From positions 1,488,001 to 1,552,000 of the forward strand of contig NZ_JAFDSS010000001.1 in assembly GCF_017831975.1 (NCBI RefSeq): a stretch of 64,000 nucleotides of DNA, read 5' to 3'. Below are positions 21,932 to 31,166 of the stretch, piece by piece. Below the pieces are notes generated by a model, which saw nothing but the letters and a program-made list of their open reading frames with translations, ran no database searches and had not been told where the DNA came from. Source of the stretch: Microbacterium terrae (GTDB taxonomy: Bacteria; Actinomycetota; Actinomycetes; Actinomycetales; Microbacteriaceae). Numbering within the stretch: the first letter of the stretch is position 1; each line of letters begins with the position of its first letter. Position numbers and translations under genes: made by a program.

Positions 21932-22624
21932 GTGTCCCACGACGACCCGAACCGCCGCAACGGCACCGCCCGCATCAACCCGAGCATCCTCGCCGCCGAC
22001 TTCGTGAACATGCAGGCCGAGCTCGCCCGCATCCACACCGCCGACTTCGTCCATGTCGACGTCATGGACAACCACTTCGTGCCGAACCTCACCTTCGGAC
22101 CGCAGATGGTCGAGCGGATCCAGGCGACGAGCCCCGTCCCGCTCGACGTGCACCTGATGATCGCCGATCCCGACCGCTGGGCTCCCGGCTACGCCGAGCT
22201 CGGCGCTGCATCGGTGACGTTCCATCTCGAGGCGGCGACCGAGCCGGTCGCCCTCGCGCGGCGGCTGCGTGCGATCGGCGCACGGGCCGGGGTGGCCGTG
22301 AAGCCCGCGACGCCCGTCGACGGCCTGTTCGACCTGCTCGACGACTTCGACCAGATCCTGGTGATGACCGTCGAGCCGGGGTTCGGCGGCCAGTCCTTCA
22401 TGCCCGAGACGATGCCCAAGCTCCGCCGTCTGGCGGACGAGGCGCGCCGCCGTGGATCCCAGATCTGGCTGCAGGTCGACGGCGGAATCGGGGAGTCCAC
22501 GATCGCGCAGGCTGCCGAAGCGGGCGCGGACACGTTCGTCGCCGGCAGCGCGGTGTTCGCGGTGGGCGATCCGGATGCCGCGATCGCGGGTCTGCGGGCG
22601 GCCGCCGCCGCACACCGGCACTGA
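21932..22624 (+). CDS. rpe: Ribulose-phosphate 3-epimerase
   Basis: 230 residues. Interconverts ribulose-5-phosphate and xylulose-5-phosphate in the pentose phosphate pathway. TIM-barrel motifs: INPSILAADF, HVDVMDNHFVPNLTFG with metal-binding His/Asp, DVHLMI, and MTVEPGFGGQSF. GTG 21932 lies exactly where transcription from the CATAAT box is predicted to begin; no Shine-Dalgarno sequence is present. Confidence 0.95.
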   Translation: MSHDDPNRRNGTARINPSILAADFVNMQAELARIHTADFVHVDVMDNHFVPNLTFGPQMVERIQATSPVPLDVHLMIADPDRWAPGYAELGAASVTFHLEAATEPVALARRLRAIGARAGVAVKPATPVDGLFDLLDDFDQILVMTVEPGFGGQSFMPETMPKLRRLADEARRRGSQIWLQVDGGIGESTIAQAAEAGADTFVAGSAVFAVGDPDAAIAGLRAAAAAHRH

Positions 22625-22665
22625 CCGCAGCCGTCATGCGGCGCCGCGGCATCCTGCTCGCCCGG

Positions 22666-22671
22666 TAACCT
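22666..22671 (+). promoter_or_regulatory. -10 box of hisE (leaderless)
   Basis: TAACCT ends 7 bases before GTG 22678. The overlapping upstream ATG 22675 would lie before the predicted transcript start. Confidence 0.5.
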
Positions 22672-22677
22672 GGCATG

Positions 22678-22941
22678 GTGAAGACGTTCGACTCTCTGTT
22701 CGCCGAGCTCTCCGTCAAGGCGCAGGAGCGCCCGGAGGGCTCGGGCACCGTCGCGGAGCTGGATGCGGGCGTCCACGCCATCGGCAAGAAGATCGTCGAA
22801 GAGGCCGCCGAAGTGTGGATGGCCGCGGAGTACGAATCGTCGGATGCCGCGGCCGAGGAGATCTCGCAGCTGCTGTACCACCTGCAGGTGCTCATGCTCG
22901 CCAAGGGTCTGTCGCTGGAGGACGTCTACCGACATCTCTGA
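22678..22941 (+). CDS. hisE: Phosphoribosyl-ATP pyrophosphohydrolase
   Basis: 87 residues. Removes pyrophosphate from phosphoribosyl-ATP, step 2 of histidine synthesis; MazG-like fold with the metal-binding [16 protein letters not shown] helix and [14 protein letters not shown]. Start chosen as GTG 22678 (MKTFDSLF) because the -10 box fits a leaderless mRNA; ATG 22675 would add one Met. hisG follows after 42 bp with its own ribosome-binding site. HisE and HisI are separate proteins, as in other actinobacteria. Confidence 0.93.
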   Translation: MKTFDSLFAELSVKAQERPEGSGTVAELDAGVHAIGKKIVEEAAEVWMAAEYESSDAAAEEISQLLYHLQVLMLAKGLSLEDVYRHL

Positions 22942-22983
22942 TCGGTACGAGACAGCCCACCCGCGACTCAAGGAAGCAGACAC

Positions 22984-23826
22984 ATGCTGCGCATCGCCGT
23001 GCCGAACAAGGGCTCGCTCGCCGAGACCGCCTCAGAGATGCTGAAGGAGGCGGGGTACAGCGGCAGGCGCGACCCCAAGGACCTCCACGTCGTCGATTCA
23101 CTGAACGACGTCGAATTCTTCTACCTGCGCCCCAAGGACATCGCCACCTACGTCGGATCCGGAGCGCTCGACGTCGGGATCACCGGCCGCGATCTGCTCC
23201 GGGACGCCCGCATGCCCGGCGCACGCGAGATCGAGGCCCTCGGGTTCGGGCGCTCCACGTTCCGCTTCGCCGCACCTCCGGGCCGGTTCACCGAGCTCGC
23301 CGACCTCGAGGGCGTCCGCATCGCGACGTCGTACCCGGGGCTCGTCGACGGGTTCCTCGACACACACGGCGTGGCGGTCGACCTCGTGCCGCTCGACGGA
23401 GCCGTGGAATCGGCCGTGCGCCTCGGCGTCGCCGACGCGGTGGCCGACGTGGTCGAGACCGGCACGACGCTCCGCCAGGCCGGGCTCGAGGTGTTCGGGC
23501 CGCCGCTGCTCGAATCGGAGGCCGTGCTGGTTGCCGGCCCCGAGGATGCAGCCGGCACCGAGACGCTGCTGCGTCGCCTGCGCGGCGTCATGGTCGCGCG
23601 CCGCTACGTGATGGTCGACTACGACCTGCCCGCAGCGCTCGTCGACGACGCCGTCAAGATCGCGGGCGGCATCGAATCGCCGACGATCTCGCCGCTGCGC
23701 GATCCGGAGTGGGTGGCCGTGCGGGTGATGGTCGCACGCGCAGGCGTCAACCAGGTGATGGACGAGCTCTACGCCATCGGTGCGCGAGCGATCCTCGTCA
23801 CCGCGATCCACAACGCGAGACTGTGA
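22984..23826 (+). CDS. hisG: ATP phosphoribosyltransferase, long form
   Basis: 280 residues. First and feedback-regulated step of histidine synthesis (ATP + PRPP). Long-form HisG with a C-terminal regulatory ACT-like domain ([29 protein letters not shown]), so no HisZ partner is needed. The N-terminal [11 protein letters not shown] and central [18 protein letters not shown] (PRPP loop) are clear. AAGGAAG precedes ATG 22984. The next start, hisF, lies 16 bp after the stop. Confidence 0.96.
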   Translation: MLRIAVPNKGSLAETASEMLKEAGYSGRRDPKDLHVVDSLNDVEFFYLRPKDIATYVGSGALDVGITGRDLLRDARMPGAREIEALGFGRSTFRFAAPPGRFTELADLEGVRIATSYPGLVDGFLDTHGVAVDLVPLDGAVESAVRLGVADAVADVVETGTTLRQAGLEVFGPPLLESEAVLVAGPEDAAGTETLLRRLRGVMVARRYVMVDYDLPAALVDDAVKIAGGIESPTISPLRDPEWVAVRVMVARAGVNQVMDELYAIGARAILVTAIHNARL

Positions 23827-23842
23827 TGGAAGGCGTCCGCCG

Positions 23843-24616
23843 ATGAGCCTCGTGTGCCGCGTCATCCCCTGCCTCGACGTCGCCGCCGGGCGTGTGGTCA
23901 AGGGCGTGAACTTCCAGAACCTGCGCGACATGGGCGACCCCGTCGAACTCGCCCGCCTGTACTTCGAACAGGGCGCAGACGAGATCACCTTCCTCGACGT
24001 CACCGCCACCGTCGATGAGCGCTCCACCACCTACGACGTGGTGCGCCGCACCGCCGAAGAGGTCTTCATCCCGCTGACCGTCGGCGGGGGAGTGCGCTCC
24101 GCCGAAGACGTCGCGCGGCTGCTCGGCGTCGGCGCCGACAAGATCGGCGTGAACTCCGCAGCGATCGCACGCCCCGACCTGCTCGACGAGATCGCCGACC
24201 GCTTCGGAGCCCAGGTGCTCGTGCTGTCGCTCGATGTGAAGCGCGGCGGCGACACCGAGTCCGGCTTCGTGGTCACGACCCACGGCGGCCGCACCGAGAC
24301 GACGCTCGACGCGCTCGAGTGGGCGCGCGAGGCGATCGAGCGCGGAGCCGGCGAACTCCTGGTCAACTCCATCGACGCCGACGGCACGAAGCAGGGCTTC
24401 GACCTCGAGCTCGTCAGCCTCATGCGCGAGATCTCGAGCGTCCCCGTCATCGCCTCGGGCGGCGCGGGCAAGGCATCGGACTTCGGGCCCGCGATCGCCG
24501 CGGGCGCTGACGCCGTGCTCGCGGCATCCGTCTTCCACTCCGGCCAGCTCACCATCGGCGACGTCAAGCGCGCCATGATCGACGACGGCATCGCCGTGCG
24601 CGAGACGGTCTCATGA
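23843..24616 (+). CDS. hisF: Imidazole glycerol phosphate synthase cyclase subunit
   Basis: 257 residues. TIM-barrel subunit that joins PRFAR and ammonia from HisH to give imidazole glycerol phosphate and AICAR. Catalytic Asp in RVIPCLDV (N-terminus) and [11 protein letters not shown]; phosphate loops VGGGVRS and ASGGAGK are present. ATG 23843 is the family start; longer frames run into hisG. The stop overlaps hisI by ATGA. hisH is not in the window. Confidence 0.96.
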   Translation: MSLVCRVIPCLDVAAGRVVKGVNFQNLRDMGDPVELARLYFEQGADEITFLDVTATVDERSTTYDVVRRTAEEVFIPLTVGGGVRSAEDVARLLGVGADKIGVNSAAIARPDLLDEIADRFGAQVLVLSLDVKRGGDTESGFVVTTHGGRTETTLDALEWAREAIERGAGELLVNSIDADGTKQGFDLELVSLMREISSVPVIASGGAGKASDFGPAIAAGADAVLAASVFHSGQLTIGDVKRAMIDDGIAVRETVS

Positions 24617-24978
24617 GCGGCACGATCGACGAGCGCATCGCCCGCGTGACGTTCACGCCCGACGGCCTGGTGGCCGCGATCATCCAGCAGTGGGACACGC
24701 GCGAAGTGCTCATGCTCGGGTGGATGGATGCTGAGGCGCTGCGCCGCACGCTCACCGAGGGCCGCGTGACGTTCTGGTCGCGCTCGCGCCGGGAGTACTG
24801 GCGCAAGGGAGACACGTCGGGGCACATCCAGCTCGTGCGGGAAGCGCGACTGGACTGCGACGGCGACGCGATCCTCATCACGGTCGACCAGGTCGGCCCC
24901 GCGTGCCACACCGGCACGAGGACCTGCTTCGACGCCGACGACCTCGAAGCGGTCCGCGGGCCCGAGGTCACCGCGTGA
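24613..24978 (+). CDS. hisI: Phosphoribosyl-AMP cyclohydrolase
   Basis: 121 residues. Opens the adenine ring of phosphoribosyl-AMP (step 3 of histidine synthesis). Zn/Mg motifs: LDCDGDAI and CHTGTRTCF supply the conserved cysteines and aspartates; [18 protein letters not shown] is the substrate-binding block. ATGA overlap with hisF and GTGA overlap with the next membrane gene. Confidence 0.96.
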   Translation: MSGTIDERIARVTFTPDGLVAAIIQQWDTREVLMLGWMDAEALRRTLTEGRVTFWSRSRREYWRKGDTSGHIQLVREARLDCDGDAILITVDQVGPACHTGTRTCFDADDLEAVRGPEVTA

Positions 24979-25586
24979 CGCGCCGCGCCAAGCTGCTGGC
25001 CGTCCTCGTCATCCTGGCGTGCGGCGCTCTGGGCGTCATCTCGTCGACGCAGACCTGGCTCGACGTGACGCTCGACGACGGCGCGGGGCACGTGCTCGCG
25101 GTTCCCGGGGCCTCTGCGGTCCCGGTGCTGGCACCACTCAGCCTCGCCGTGCTGGCCCTCGGCGGGGCTCTGACGATCGTCGGCCGGGTGCTGCGATACG
25201 TGTTCGGCGCGCTCACTGTCGCCATCGCGGGGATCCTCGGCTGGCTGTCGGCGTCGGTCGCGTTCTCGCACCCGACGTCGGCGATCACCGCGACCGTGAC
25301 CGAGGCTACGGGCATCACCGGCGAGGAGTCGGTCGCCGCCCTCGTCGCACAGATCACCAGCACCGCATGGCCGGGGGTCACCCTCGCGAGCTCCCTCGTG
25401 CTGCTCGCCGCGGGCGTGCTCACCCTCGCCACCGCGCACCGGTGGCAGGGGAGCGACCGCCGGTACCGCACGGATGCCGACGCCACGGCGGGCGCGCACA
25501 CCGGCGCCCGCCCGCACGACGCCGCCCAGACCGACGCGATCGAGTCGTGGGACGAGCTGTCGCGCGGCGAGGATCCGACCGTCTAG
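24975..25586 (+). CDS. Trp-biosynthesis-associated membrane protein (TIGR02234-like)
   Basis: 203 residues with four hydrophobic segments (about 7-24, 44-65, 70-90 and 130-155) and a polar, acidic C-terminal tail. Matches the conserved hypothetical membrane protein found between trpE and trpC in actinobacteria (Rv1610-type). Here it overlaps hisI by GTGA, and trpE, normally just upstream, is missing. Downstream comes the large secreted esterase gene instead of trpC. Function unknown. Confidence 0.8.
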   Translation: MTRRAKLLAVLVILACGALGVISSTQTWLDVTLDDGAGHVLAVPGASAVPVLAPLSLAVLALGGALTIVGRVLRYVFGALTVAIAGILGWLSASVAFSHPTSAITATVTEATGITGEESVAALVAQITSTAWPGVTLASSLVLLAAGVLTLATAHRWQGSDRRYRTDADATAGAHTGARPHDAAQTDAIESWDELSRGEDPTV

Positions 25587-25593
25587 ATCGCAC

Positions 25594-25623
25594 TTGTCAT
25601 TCGTTCGCATGGACCGATAGCTT
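25594..25623 (+). promoter_or_regulatory. Promoter of the large secreted protein gene
   Basis: TTGTCA (25594-25599), an 18-bp spacer and TAGCTT (25618-25623; the register GATAGC at 25616 gives a 16-bp spacer). This is one of the better -35 boxes in the window and gives an independent transcription unit with a leader of about 80 nt. Confidence 0.5.
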
Positions 25624-25711
25624 GATCGCGGACGTCGCGATCGTGGCGTCCATCGGTTCGGGAGCGTGTGAAGCACGGCGCCGCCCGCGCAATGCGATCT
25701 GGGGAGACGCG

Positions 25712-28700
25712 TTGATCGAACAGTTCGGGGACTCTACTCGTCGCGCGCGCATGCAGTGGCAAGTCGGTCGGAGAACACGTCAGGGCATTCTCGTCGTCAT
25801 GACGACAGCTGCGCTCGTGCTGGGCATGGGCGTCGGGACGGCCACAGCGGCCACCGCGTTCACGAAAGCACCCGTGCCGACGATCAGCGGCACCGTCAAA
25901 GTGGGGTCGACGCTCACCGCTGCAGCAGGCACGTGGTCGCCGTCTGCGACGCTGAGCTATCAGTGGAAGCGGAACGGCACGTCGATCTCGGGGGCGACCG
26001 CGAAGACGTACAAGCTCACGACGTCGGATGCCGGTCGCACGGTCGCCGTCACGACGACAGGCAAGCGCTCGGGGTACACGACGACGAGCAAGACGAGCGC
26101 CGGCACGGCGGTCCCGACGGTCGCGTTCACCACCGCGCCCACCCCGACGATCAGCGGCACGTCGTCTGTCGGGTCGACGCTGACCGCGACCGCCGGCACA
26201 TGGTCGCCCACCGCGACCGTGTCGTATCAGTGGAGGCGGAACGGGACTGCGATCGCCAGCGCGACGGCGAAGACTTACAAGCTCGCCACAGCGGATGCCG
26301 GACAGAAGCTCACCGTCACGGTGACCGGCAAACGCACCGGGTACACGACCACCGCGAAGACCTCCGCAGCGAAGACCATCGCGACGCTGACATTCGGCAC
26401 GGCGCCGACTCCGACCATCAGCGGTACTGCGTCGGTCGGATCGACGCTCACCGCGAACCCCGGCACATGGTCGCCCACTGCCACACTCAGCTTCCAGTGG
26501 AAGCGCAGCGGAGCAGCGATCAGCGGCGCCACCGCGAAGACCTACAAGCTGGTCGCGGCCGACGCCGGCGCATCGATCACAGTCACGGTGACGGGAAAGA
26601 AGACCGGCTACACCACGGCAGCGAAGACCTCCGCCGCCAAGACCATCGCTGCGACCGCGTTCACCACCGCGCCGACCCCGACGATCAGCGGCACCGCGAC
26701 CGTCGGCTCGACGCTCACAGCGAACCCCGGCACCTGGTCGCCCGCCGCAACCCTCACCTACCAGTGGAAGCGCAACGGGAGCTCGATCAGCGGCGCTGCA
26801 GCGGCGACGTACAAGCTCGCCGACGCTGACGCGGGGCAGAGCCTCACCGTCACGGTGACCGGTGCGCGGGCCGGCTACGCGACGACAGCGAGGACGTCGG
26901 CTGCGAAGGCGATTCCCGCGCTCGCATTCACCGCGGCGCCCACGCCGACCATCACCGGCACAGCCGCAGTCGGATCAATCCTCACCGCAAATGCCGGCAC
27001 CTGGTCGCCCACACCCACGCTCGCCTACCAGTGGAATCGCAATGGAATCGCGATCAGCGGCGCCACGAAGACGACATACGCGCTCGTCTCCGCCGATCAG
27101 GGCGCCATGATCACCGTCACCGTCACGGCGTCGAGGTCGGGCTATGCGTCGACCACACGAACAAGCGCTGTCGTCACCGTGCCGACAGGGCCTGGCGCAG
27201 CGGTTGTACAGATCTCGGCTGACATCACGGCTGACACCACGTGGGCACCTGCCAGTTCGACCGTGTATCTCCTCACGACTCAGGTAGATGTGCGGTCGGG
27301 TGTGACGTTGACCATCGGCGCCAACGCGATCGTCAAGGCGCGTACCAACGCGGGTCTGGCAGTGGAGGGGGCGTTGGTGGTGAACGGGACCGCGGGCAAC
27401 CCGGTCACCTTCACCTCGCTGCGCGATGACACCATCGGCGGAGACAGCAACAGCGACGGCGACGTCACCACCCCGCAACCCGGCGACTGGTACGGCATCA
27501 CCATCAGCTCGAAAGCGTCGATGACCGCCACGTATGCGACGGTCAAATACGCAAGTTCGGGCTGGCAATCCTCTGGCGCGGATGTTTTCCGGCTCTCGCA
27601 CGGCGCCGTCTCCGACACCCAGTACGACGGCATCCGGGTCGCAGCCGACCGATCCGGTGCGAACGCGGGCAACGCGATCATCTCGATCACCGACACGACA
27701 GTGCGCCGGGCAGGCCGGAACGGAATCACCGTGTCCGCGACGGGGCAACCCGCAGGTTCCGGAACACAGATACCCGTCCCCGTCGTCACCGACAACACCG
27801 TCACCGACTCCGGAAAGGGTTACAACAACTCATCAGTGCCCAACCAAGTCGCGATCCGGGTTCACGGGTATGCGCTCGACGGCTCCAAACTGACCGGCAA
27901 CGACGGCAACGGGAACAAGATCTCCGCGATCGCACTCTCGGGAACCCTCAAGACGAACCTCAGCCTCCCTCAGGGCGACCTCCCACTCGCCCTTCTGGAC
28001 TCCGACTACCTGACGGTCGCCGCCGGCGCGACCCTCACCATCGCCGCCGGACAGACCGTGAAGGCATACCAAGCCGGTCTGGCAGTGGAGGGGTCGTTGG
28101 TGGTGAACGGGACCGCGGGCAACCCGGTCACCTTCACCTCGCTGCGCGATGACACCATCGGCGGAGACAGCAACAGCGACGGCGACGTCACCACCCCGCA
28201 ACCCGGCGACTGGTACGGCATCACCATCAGCTCGAAAGCGTCGATGACCGCCACGTATGCGACGGTCAAATACGCAAGTTCGGGCTGGCAATCCTCTGGC
28301 GCGGATGTTTTCCGGCTCTCGCACGGCGCCGTCTCCGACACCCAGTACGACGGCATCCGGGTCGCAGCCGACCGATCCGGTGCGAACGCGGGCAACGCGA
28401 TCATCTCGATCACCGACACGACAGTGCGCCGGGCAGGCCGGAACGGAATCACCGTGTCCGCGACGGGGCAACCCGCAGGTTCCGGAACACAGATACCCGT
28501 CCCCGTCGTCACCGACAACACCGTCACCGACTCCGGAAAGGGTTACAACAACTCATCAGTGCCCAACCAAGTCGCGATCCGGGTTCACGGGTATGCGCTC
28601 GACGGCTCCAAACTGACCGGCAACGACGGCAACGGGAACAAGATCTCCGCGATCGCACTCTCGGGAACCCTCAAGACGAACCTCAGCCTCCCTCAGGGCG

Positions 28701-30841
28701 ACCTCCCACTCGCCCTTCTGGACTCCGACTACCTGACGGTCGCCGCCGGCGCGACCCTCACCATCGCCGCCGGACAGACCGTGAAGGCATACCAAGCCGG
28801 TCTGGCAGTGGAGGGGTCGTTGGTGGTGAACGGGACCGCGGGCAACCCGGTCACCTTCACCTCGCTGCGCGATGACACCATCGGCGGAGACAGCAACAGC
28901 GACGGCGACGTCACCACCCCGCAACCCGGCGACTGGTACGGCATCACCATCAGCTCGAAAGCGTCGATGACCGCCACGTATGCGACGGTCAAATACGCAA
29001 GTTCGGGCTGGCAATCCTCTGGCGCGGATGTTTTCCGGCTCTCGCACGGCGCCGTCTCCGACACCCAGTACGACGGCATCCGGGTCGCAGCCGACCGATC
29101 CGGTGCGAACGCGGGCAACGCGATCATCTCGATCACCGACACGACAGTGCGCCGGGCAGGCCGGAACGGAATCACCGTGTCCGCGACGGGGCAACCCGCA
29201 GGTTCCGGAACACAGATACCCGTCCCCGTCGTCACCGACAACACCGTCACCGACTCCGGAAAGGGTTACAACAACTCATCAGTGCCCAACCAAGTCGCGA
29301 TCCGGGTTCACGGGTATGCGCTCGACGGCTCCAAACTGACCGGCAACGACGGCAACGGGAACAAGATCTCCGCGATCGCACTCTCGGGAACCCTCAAGAC
29401 GAACCTCAGCCTCCCTCAGGGCGACCTCCCACTCGCCCTTCTGGACTCCGACTACCTGACGGTCGCCGCCGGCGCGACCCTCACCATCGCCGCCGGACAG
29501 ACCGTGAAGGCATACCAAGCCGGTCTGGCAGTGGAGGGGTCGTTGGTGGTGAACGGGACCGCGGGCAACCCGGTCACCTTCACCTCGCTGCGCGATGACA
29601 CCATCGGCGGAGACAGCAACAGCGACGGCGACGTCACCACCCCGCAACCCGGCGACTGGTACGGCATCACCATCAGCAATGGCGGCAGTGTGCACGGCTC
29701 CGGTCTGTCGGTGCGGTACGCATCGTACGGAATCACCGCAGGCCAGACATCCTCGCTTCAGCTCTCTGATTCGGGGGTCTCGTCCACGACCTCGCGGTGT
29801 CTCGATGTCACAGGGGCGGACTCCGCGAGCTACTTCCACGGCACCGTTCGCGACTGCGAGTTCGGGGTCTTTTCCTCCGGGCTTACGTACTTCGACGCTT
29901 CCGCTGTCGATTGGGGCGGCGACGAACCCCCGGGGAACGGCGCGGACGAGAGGCCGCGCGCATCAGGACCAGGGGTCGATGTCTTCCCCTGGGTTGGCTG
30001 GGTCGATCCACCCCCAGCGTCCAAGCCCAAGGTGTATGCCGCGTCGCCCTGCAAGGATCTTCTCGTCATCGGTGTCCGTGGCTCCGGTGAGGAGGCAACC
30101 TCGGCCAATCGCGACATGGGCAACATGGTCAAGACCTTCCACGACGCGTTCGTCGAGGAACTCGCCGAACAGTCGGCCTCACCGATCTCCACGCGAACCA
30201 TCGGCCTGGAGTACCCGGCGTACGCCGTACCGCTGTCATCCCCAGATGCGCCAGGTCTGCTCACTTACACGAGCGGAGCCTGGAGCGGCGCCGTCGAACT
30301 GATGTCCACACTCGAGAACGAGATCGAGCGATGCGGCTCGTCAGGGGAGAAGATTGTCCTCAACGGCTACTCCCAAGGCGCTTGGGTGATTCACTCAACC
30401 CTGGCTTACATGGAGAAGTCGAAGCGGCTACCTGTCTCGAATCTTGCTGCAGTGAATCTCATCGCGGATCCGCAGCGCGCTCAGCTCGGGGCTGAATACA
30501 ATGCGGGCAGCGCCACAGGTGACACATGGGGCGTAGCCAACGCTCAGGTCGTCGGCGTCCCAGCCGTCAGGTTCAGCAACTGGCTGGCAGGCTCGATCTA
30601 CCCTGAAGTTCGACAGTTCCAAGCGAGCAACGTGAGCAGCGAGGACATGATCACGCCGGTCGACATTCCCACCAGCTTGTTGTCACGCGTCGTGACGATC
30701 TGCAACTTCACCGATCCTGTATGCGCGATCGGCGGACGGGGCTTCCCCGACGCCGACGTTCACGGCGAATACCCGACGTCGAGCGGCTGGGCGAGATTCG
30801 TGGAGGAGTCGGCCAGCACCGCCCGAATCTACGCCGACTGA
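25712..30841 (+). CDS. Giant secreted protein: Ig-like repeats, beta-helix repeats and C-terminal cutinase-like esterase
   Basis: 1709 residues. TTG 25712 follows GGGGAG with 5-nt spacing; ATG 25751 is an alternative without a ribosome-binding site. A signal peptide (about residues 14-48, ending ATAATA) is followed by five Ig-like repeats of exactly 89 residues (49-493), each with a P[TV]ISG...TAGTWSP...YQWKRNG pattern. Residues 548-1322 hold three 241-residue repeats plus a partial fourth, with right-handed beta-helix character (Gly/Asp/Asn/Thr-rich, DWYGITI). Residues ~1440-1709 are cutinase-like: C1447, GVRGSGE, nucleophile S1554 in GYSQGA, D1668 within a CNFTDPVC loop and H1684 in DVHGEYP. 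No LPXTG or C-terminal anchor, so it is probably released or wall-associated. Ester substrate unknown. Flanked by trp-linked genes. Confidence 0.85.
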   Translation: MIEQFGDSTRRARMQWQVGRRTRQGILVVMTTAALVLGMGVGTATAATAFTKAPVPTISGTVKVGSTLTAAAGTWSPSATLSYQWKRNGTSISGATAKTYKLTTSDAGRTVAVTTTGKRSGYTTTSKTSAGTAVPTVAFTTAPTPTISGTSSVGSTLTATAGTWSPTATVSYQWRRNGTAIASATAKTYKLATADAGQKLTVTVTGKRTGYTTTAKTSAAKTIATLTFGTAPTPTISGTASVGSTLTANPGTWSPTATLSFQWKRSGAAISGATAKTYKLVAADAGASITVTVTGKKTGYTTAAKTSAAKTIAATAFTTAPTPTISGTATVGSTLTANPGTWSPAATLTYQWKRNGSSISGAAAATYKLADADAGQSLTVTVTGARAGYATTARTSAAKAIPALAFTAAPTPTITGTAAVGSILTANAGTWSPTPTLAYQWNRNGIAISGATKTTYALVSADQGAMITVTVTASRSGYASTTRTSAVVTVPTGPGAAVVQISADITADTTWAPASSTVYLLTTQVDVRSGVTLTIGANAIVKARTNAGLAVEGALVVNGTAGNPVTFTSLRDDTIGGDSNSDGDVTTPQPGDWYGITISSKASMTATYATVKYASSGWQSSGADVFRLSHGAVSDTQYDGIRVAADRSGANAGNAIISITDTTVRRAGRNGITVSATGQPAGSGTQIPVPVVTDNTVTDSGKGYNNSSVPNQVAIRVHGYALDGSKLTGNDGNGNKISAIALSGTLKTNLSLPQGDLPLALLDSDYLTVAAGATLTIAAGQTVKAYQAGLAVEGSLVVNGTAGNPVTFTSLRDDTIGGDSNSDGDVTTPQPGDWYGITISSKASMTATYATVKYASSGWQSSGADVFRLSHGAVSDTQYDGIRVAADRSGANAGNAIISITDTTVRRAGRNGITVSATGQPAGSGTQIPVPVVTDNTVTDSGKGYNNSSVPNQVAIRVHGYALDGSKLTGNDGNGNKISAIALSGTLKTNLSLPQGDLPLALLDSDYLTVAAGATLTIAAGQTVKAYQAGLAVEGSLVVNGTAGNPVTFTSLRDDTIGGDSNSDGDVTTPQPGDWYGITISSKASMTATYATVKYASSGWQSSGADVFRLSHGAVSDTQYDGIRVAADRSGANAGNAIISITDTTVRRAGRNGITVSATGQPAGSGTQIPVPVVTDNTVTDSGKGYNNSSVPNQVAIRVHGYALDGSKLTGNDGNGNKISAIALSGTLKTNLSLPQGDLPLALLDSDYLTVAAGATLTIAAGQTVKAYQAGLAVEGSLVVNGTAGNPVTFTSLRDDTIGGDSNSDGDVTTPQPGDWYGITISNGGSVHGSGLSVRYASYGITAGQTSSLQLSDSGVSSTTSRCLDVTGADSASYFHGTVRDCEFGVFSSGLTYFDASAVDWGGDEPPGNGADERPRASGPGVDVFPWVGWVDPPPASKPKVYAASPCKDLLVIGVRGSGEEATSANRDMGNMVKTFHDAFVEELAEQSASPISTRTIGLEYPAYAVPLSSPDAPGLLTYTSGAWSGAVELMSTLENEIERCGSSGEKIVLNGYSQGAWVIHSTLAYMEKSKRLPVSNLAAVNLIADPQRAQLGAEYNAGSATGDTWGVANAQVVGVPAVRFSNWLAGSIYPEVRQFQASNVSSEDMITPVDIPTSLLSRVVTICNFTDPVCAIGGRGFPDADVHGEYPTSSGWARFVEESASTARIYAD
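25856..27190 (+). repeat. Five tandem 267-bp Ig-like coding repeats
   Basis: Repeats begin at 25856, 26123, 26390, 26657 and 26924 with exact 267-bp period. They are clearly homologous but diverged at synonymous sites, unlike the 723-bp repeats that follow. Confidence 0.9.
27353..29677 (+). repeat. Near-identical 723-bp tandem coding repeats (3.2 copies)
   Basis: Copies at 27353-28075, 28076-28798, 28799-29521 and a partial copy at 29522-29677. By eye copies 2, 3 and the partial 4 are identical, and copy 1 differs at one position near its start (GGGGGCG versus GGGGTCG). Each encodes 241 residues. Confidence 0.95.
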
Positions 30842-30889
30842 TCATCGACCCAGACCTGCGTCCGTCCTGAGTGTGTGGCAGGTGACCGC

Positions 30890-30895
30890 TAGACT
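30890..30895 (+). promoter_or_regulatory. Candidate -10 box for the HGxxPAAW-trpCBA unit
   Basis: TAGACT with a weak CTGAGT at 30867-30872 (17-bp spacer). Placed 44-39 bases before the HGxxPAAW ATG, downstream of the large secreted protein gene, so trpCBA would have its own promoter. Confidence 0.45.
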
Positions 30896-30933
30896 GACCA
30901 CGGAATCCCGCGCCCCATCCAGGAGGAACAACC

Positions 30934-31164
30934 ATGAGCAACCCCATCGGCGACCCCGGCCACGGACACTCGCCCGCCGCCTGGACTGCCGTCGTGATCA
31001 TGCTCGTGGCGGTCGCGTTCGGCACCCTGTTCTTCTACCTCGACATGCCGGTGCTCGTGTGGATCTCGGCGGGCCTGCTCGTCGTCGGCGCACTCGTCGG
31101 CTGGGGCATGACGAAGGCCGGCTACGGCGTTGGTGGATCCAAGTACGTCGCGAAAGAGCACTGA
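30934..31164 (+). CDS. HGxxPAAW-type small membrane protein
   Basis: 76 residues. Contains the family signature HGHSPAAW near the N-terminus, two transmembrane segments (about 18-36 and 39-60) and a basic Gly-rich tail (GYGVGGSKY). AGGAGG precedes ATG 30934. Found next to trpC in many actinobacteria; no function is known. trpC starts 3 bases after its stop, indicating co-translation. Confidence 0.85.
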   Translation: MSNPIGDPGHGHSPAAWTAVVIMLVAVAFGTLFFYLDMPVLVWISAGLLVVGALVGWGMTKAGYGVGGSKYVAKEH

Positions 31165-31166
31165 GC

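Noticed and set aside
25019-25711. Longer N-terminus for the giant secreted protein, since the frame is open to 25019
   Set aside because: The extension overlaps the trp-linked membrane gene in another frame and would bury the signal peptide; a promoter and ribosome-binding site precede TTG 25712.
27353-29677. Regular repeats as a possible CRISPR array
   Set aside because: Units are 723 bp, coding and without variable spacers.
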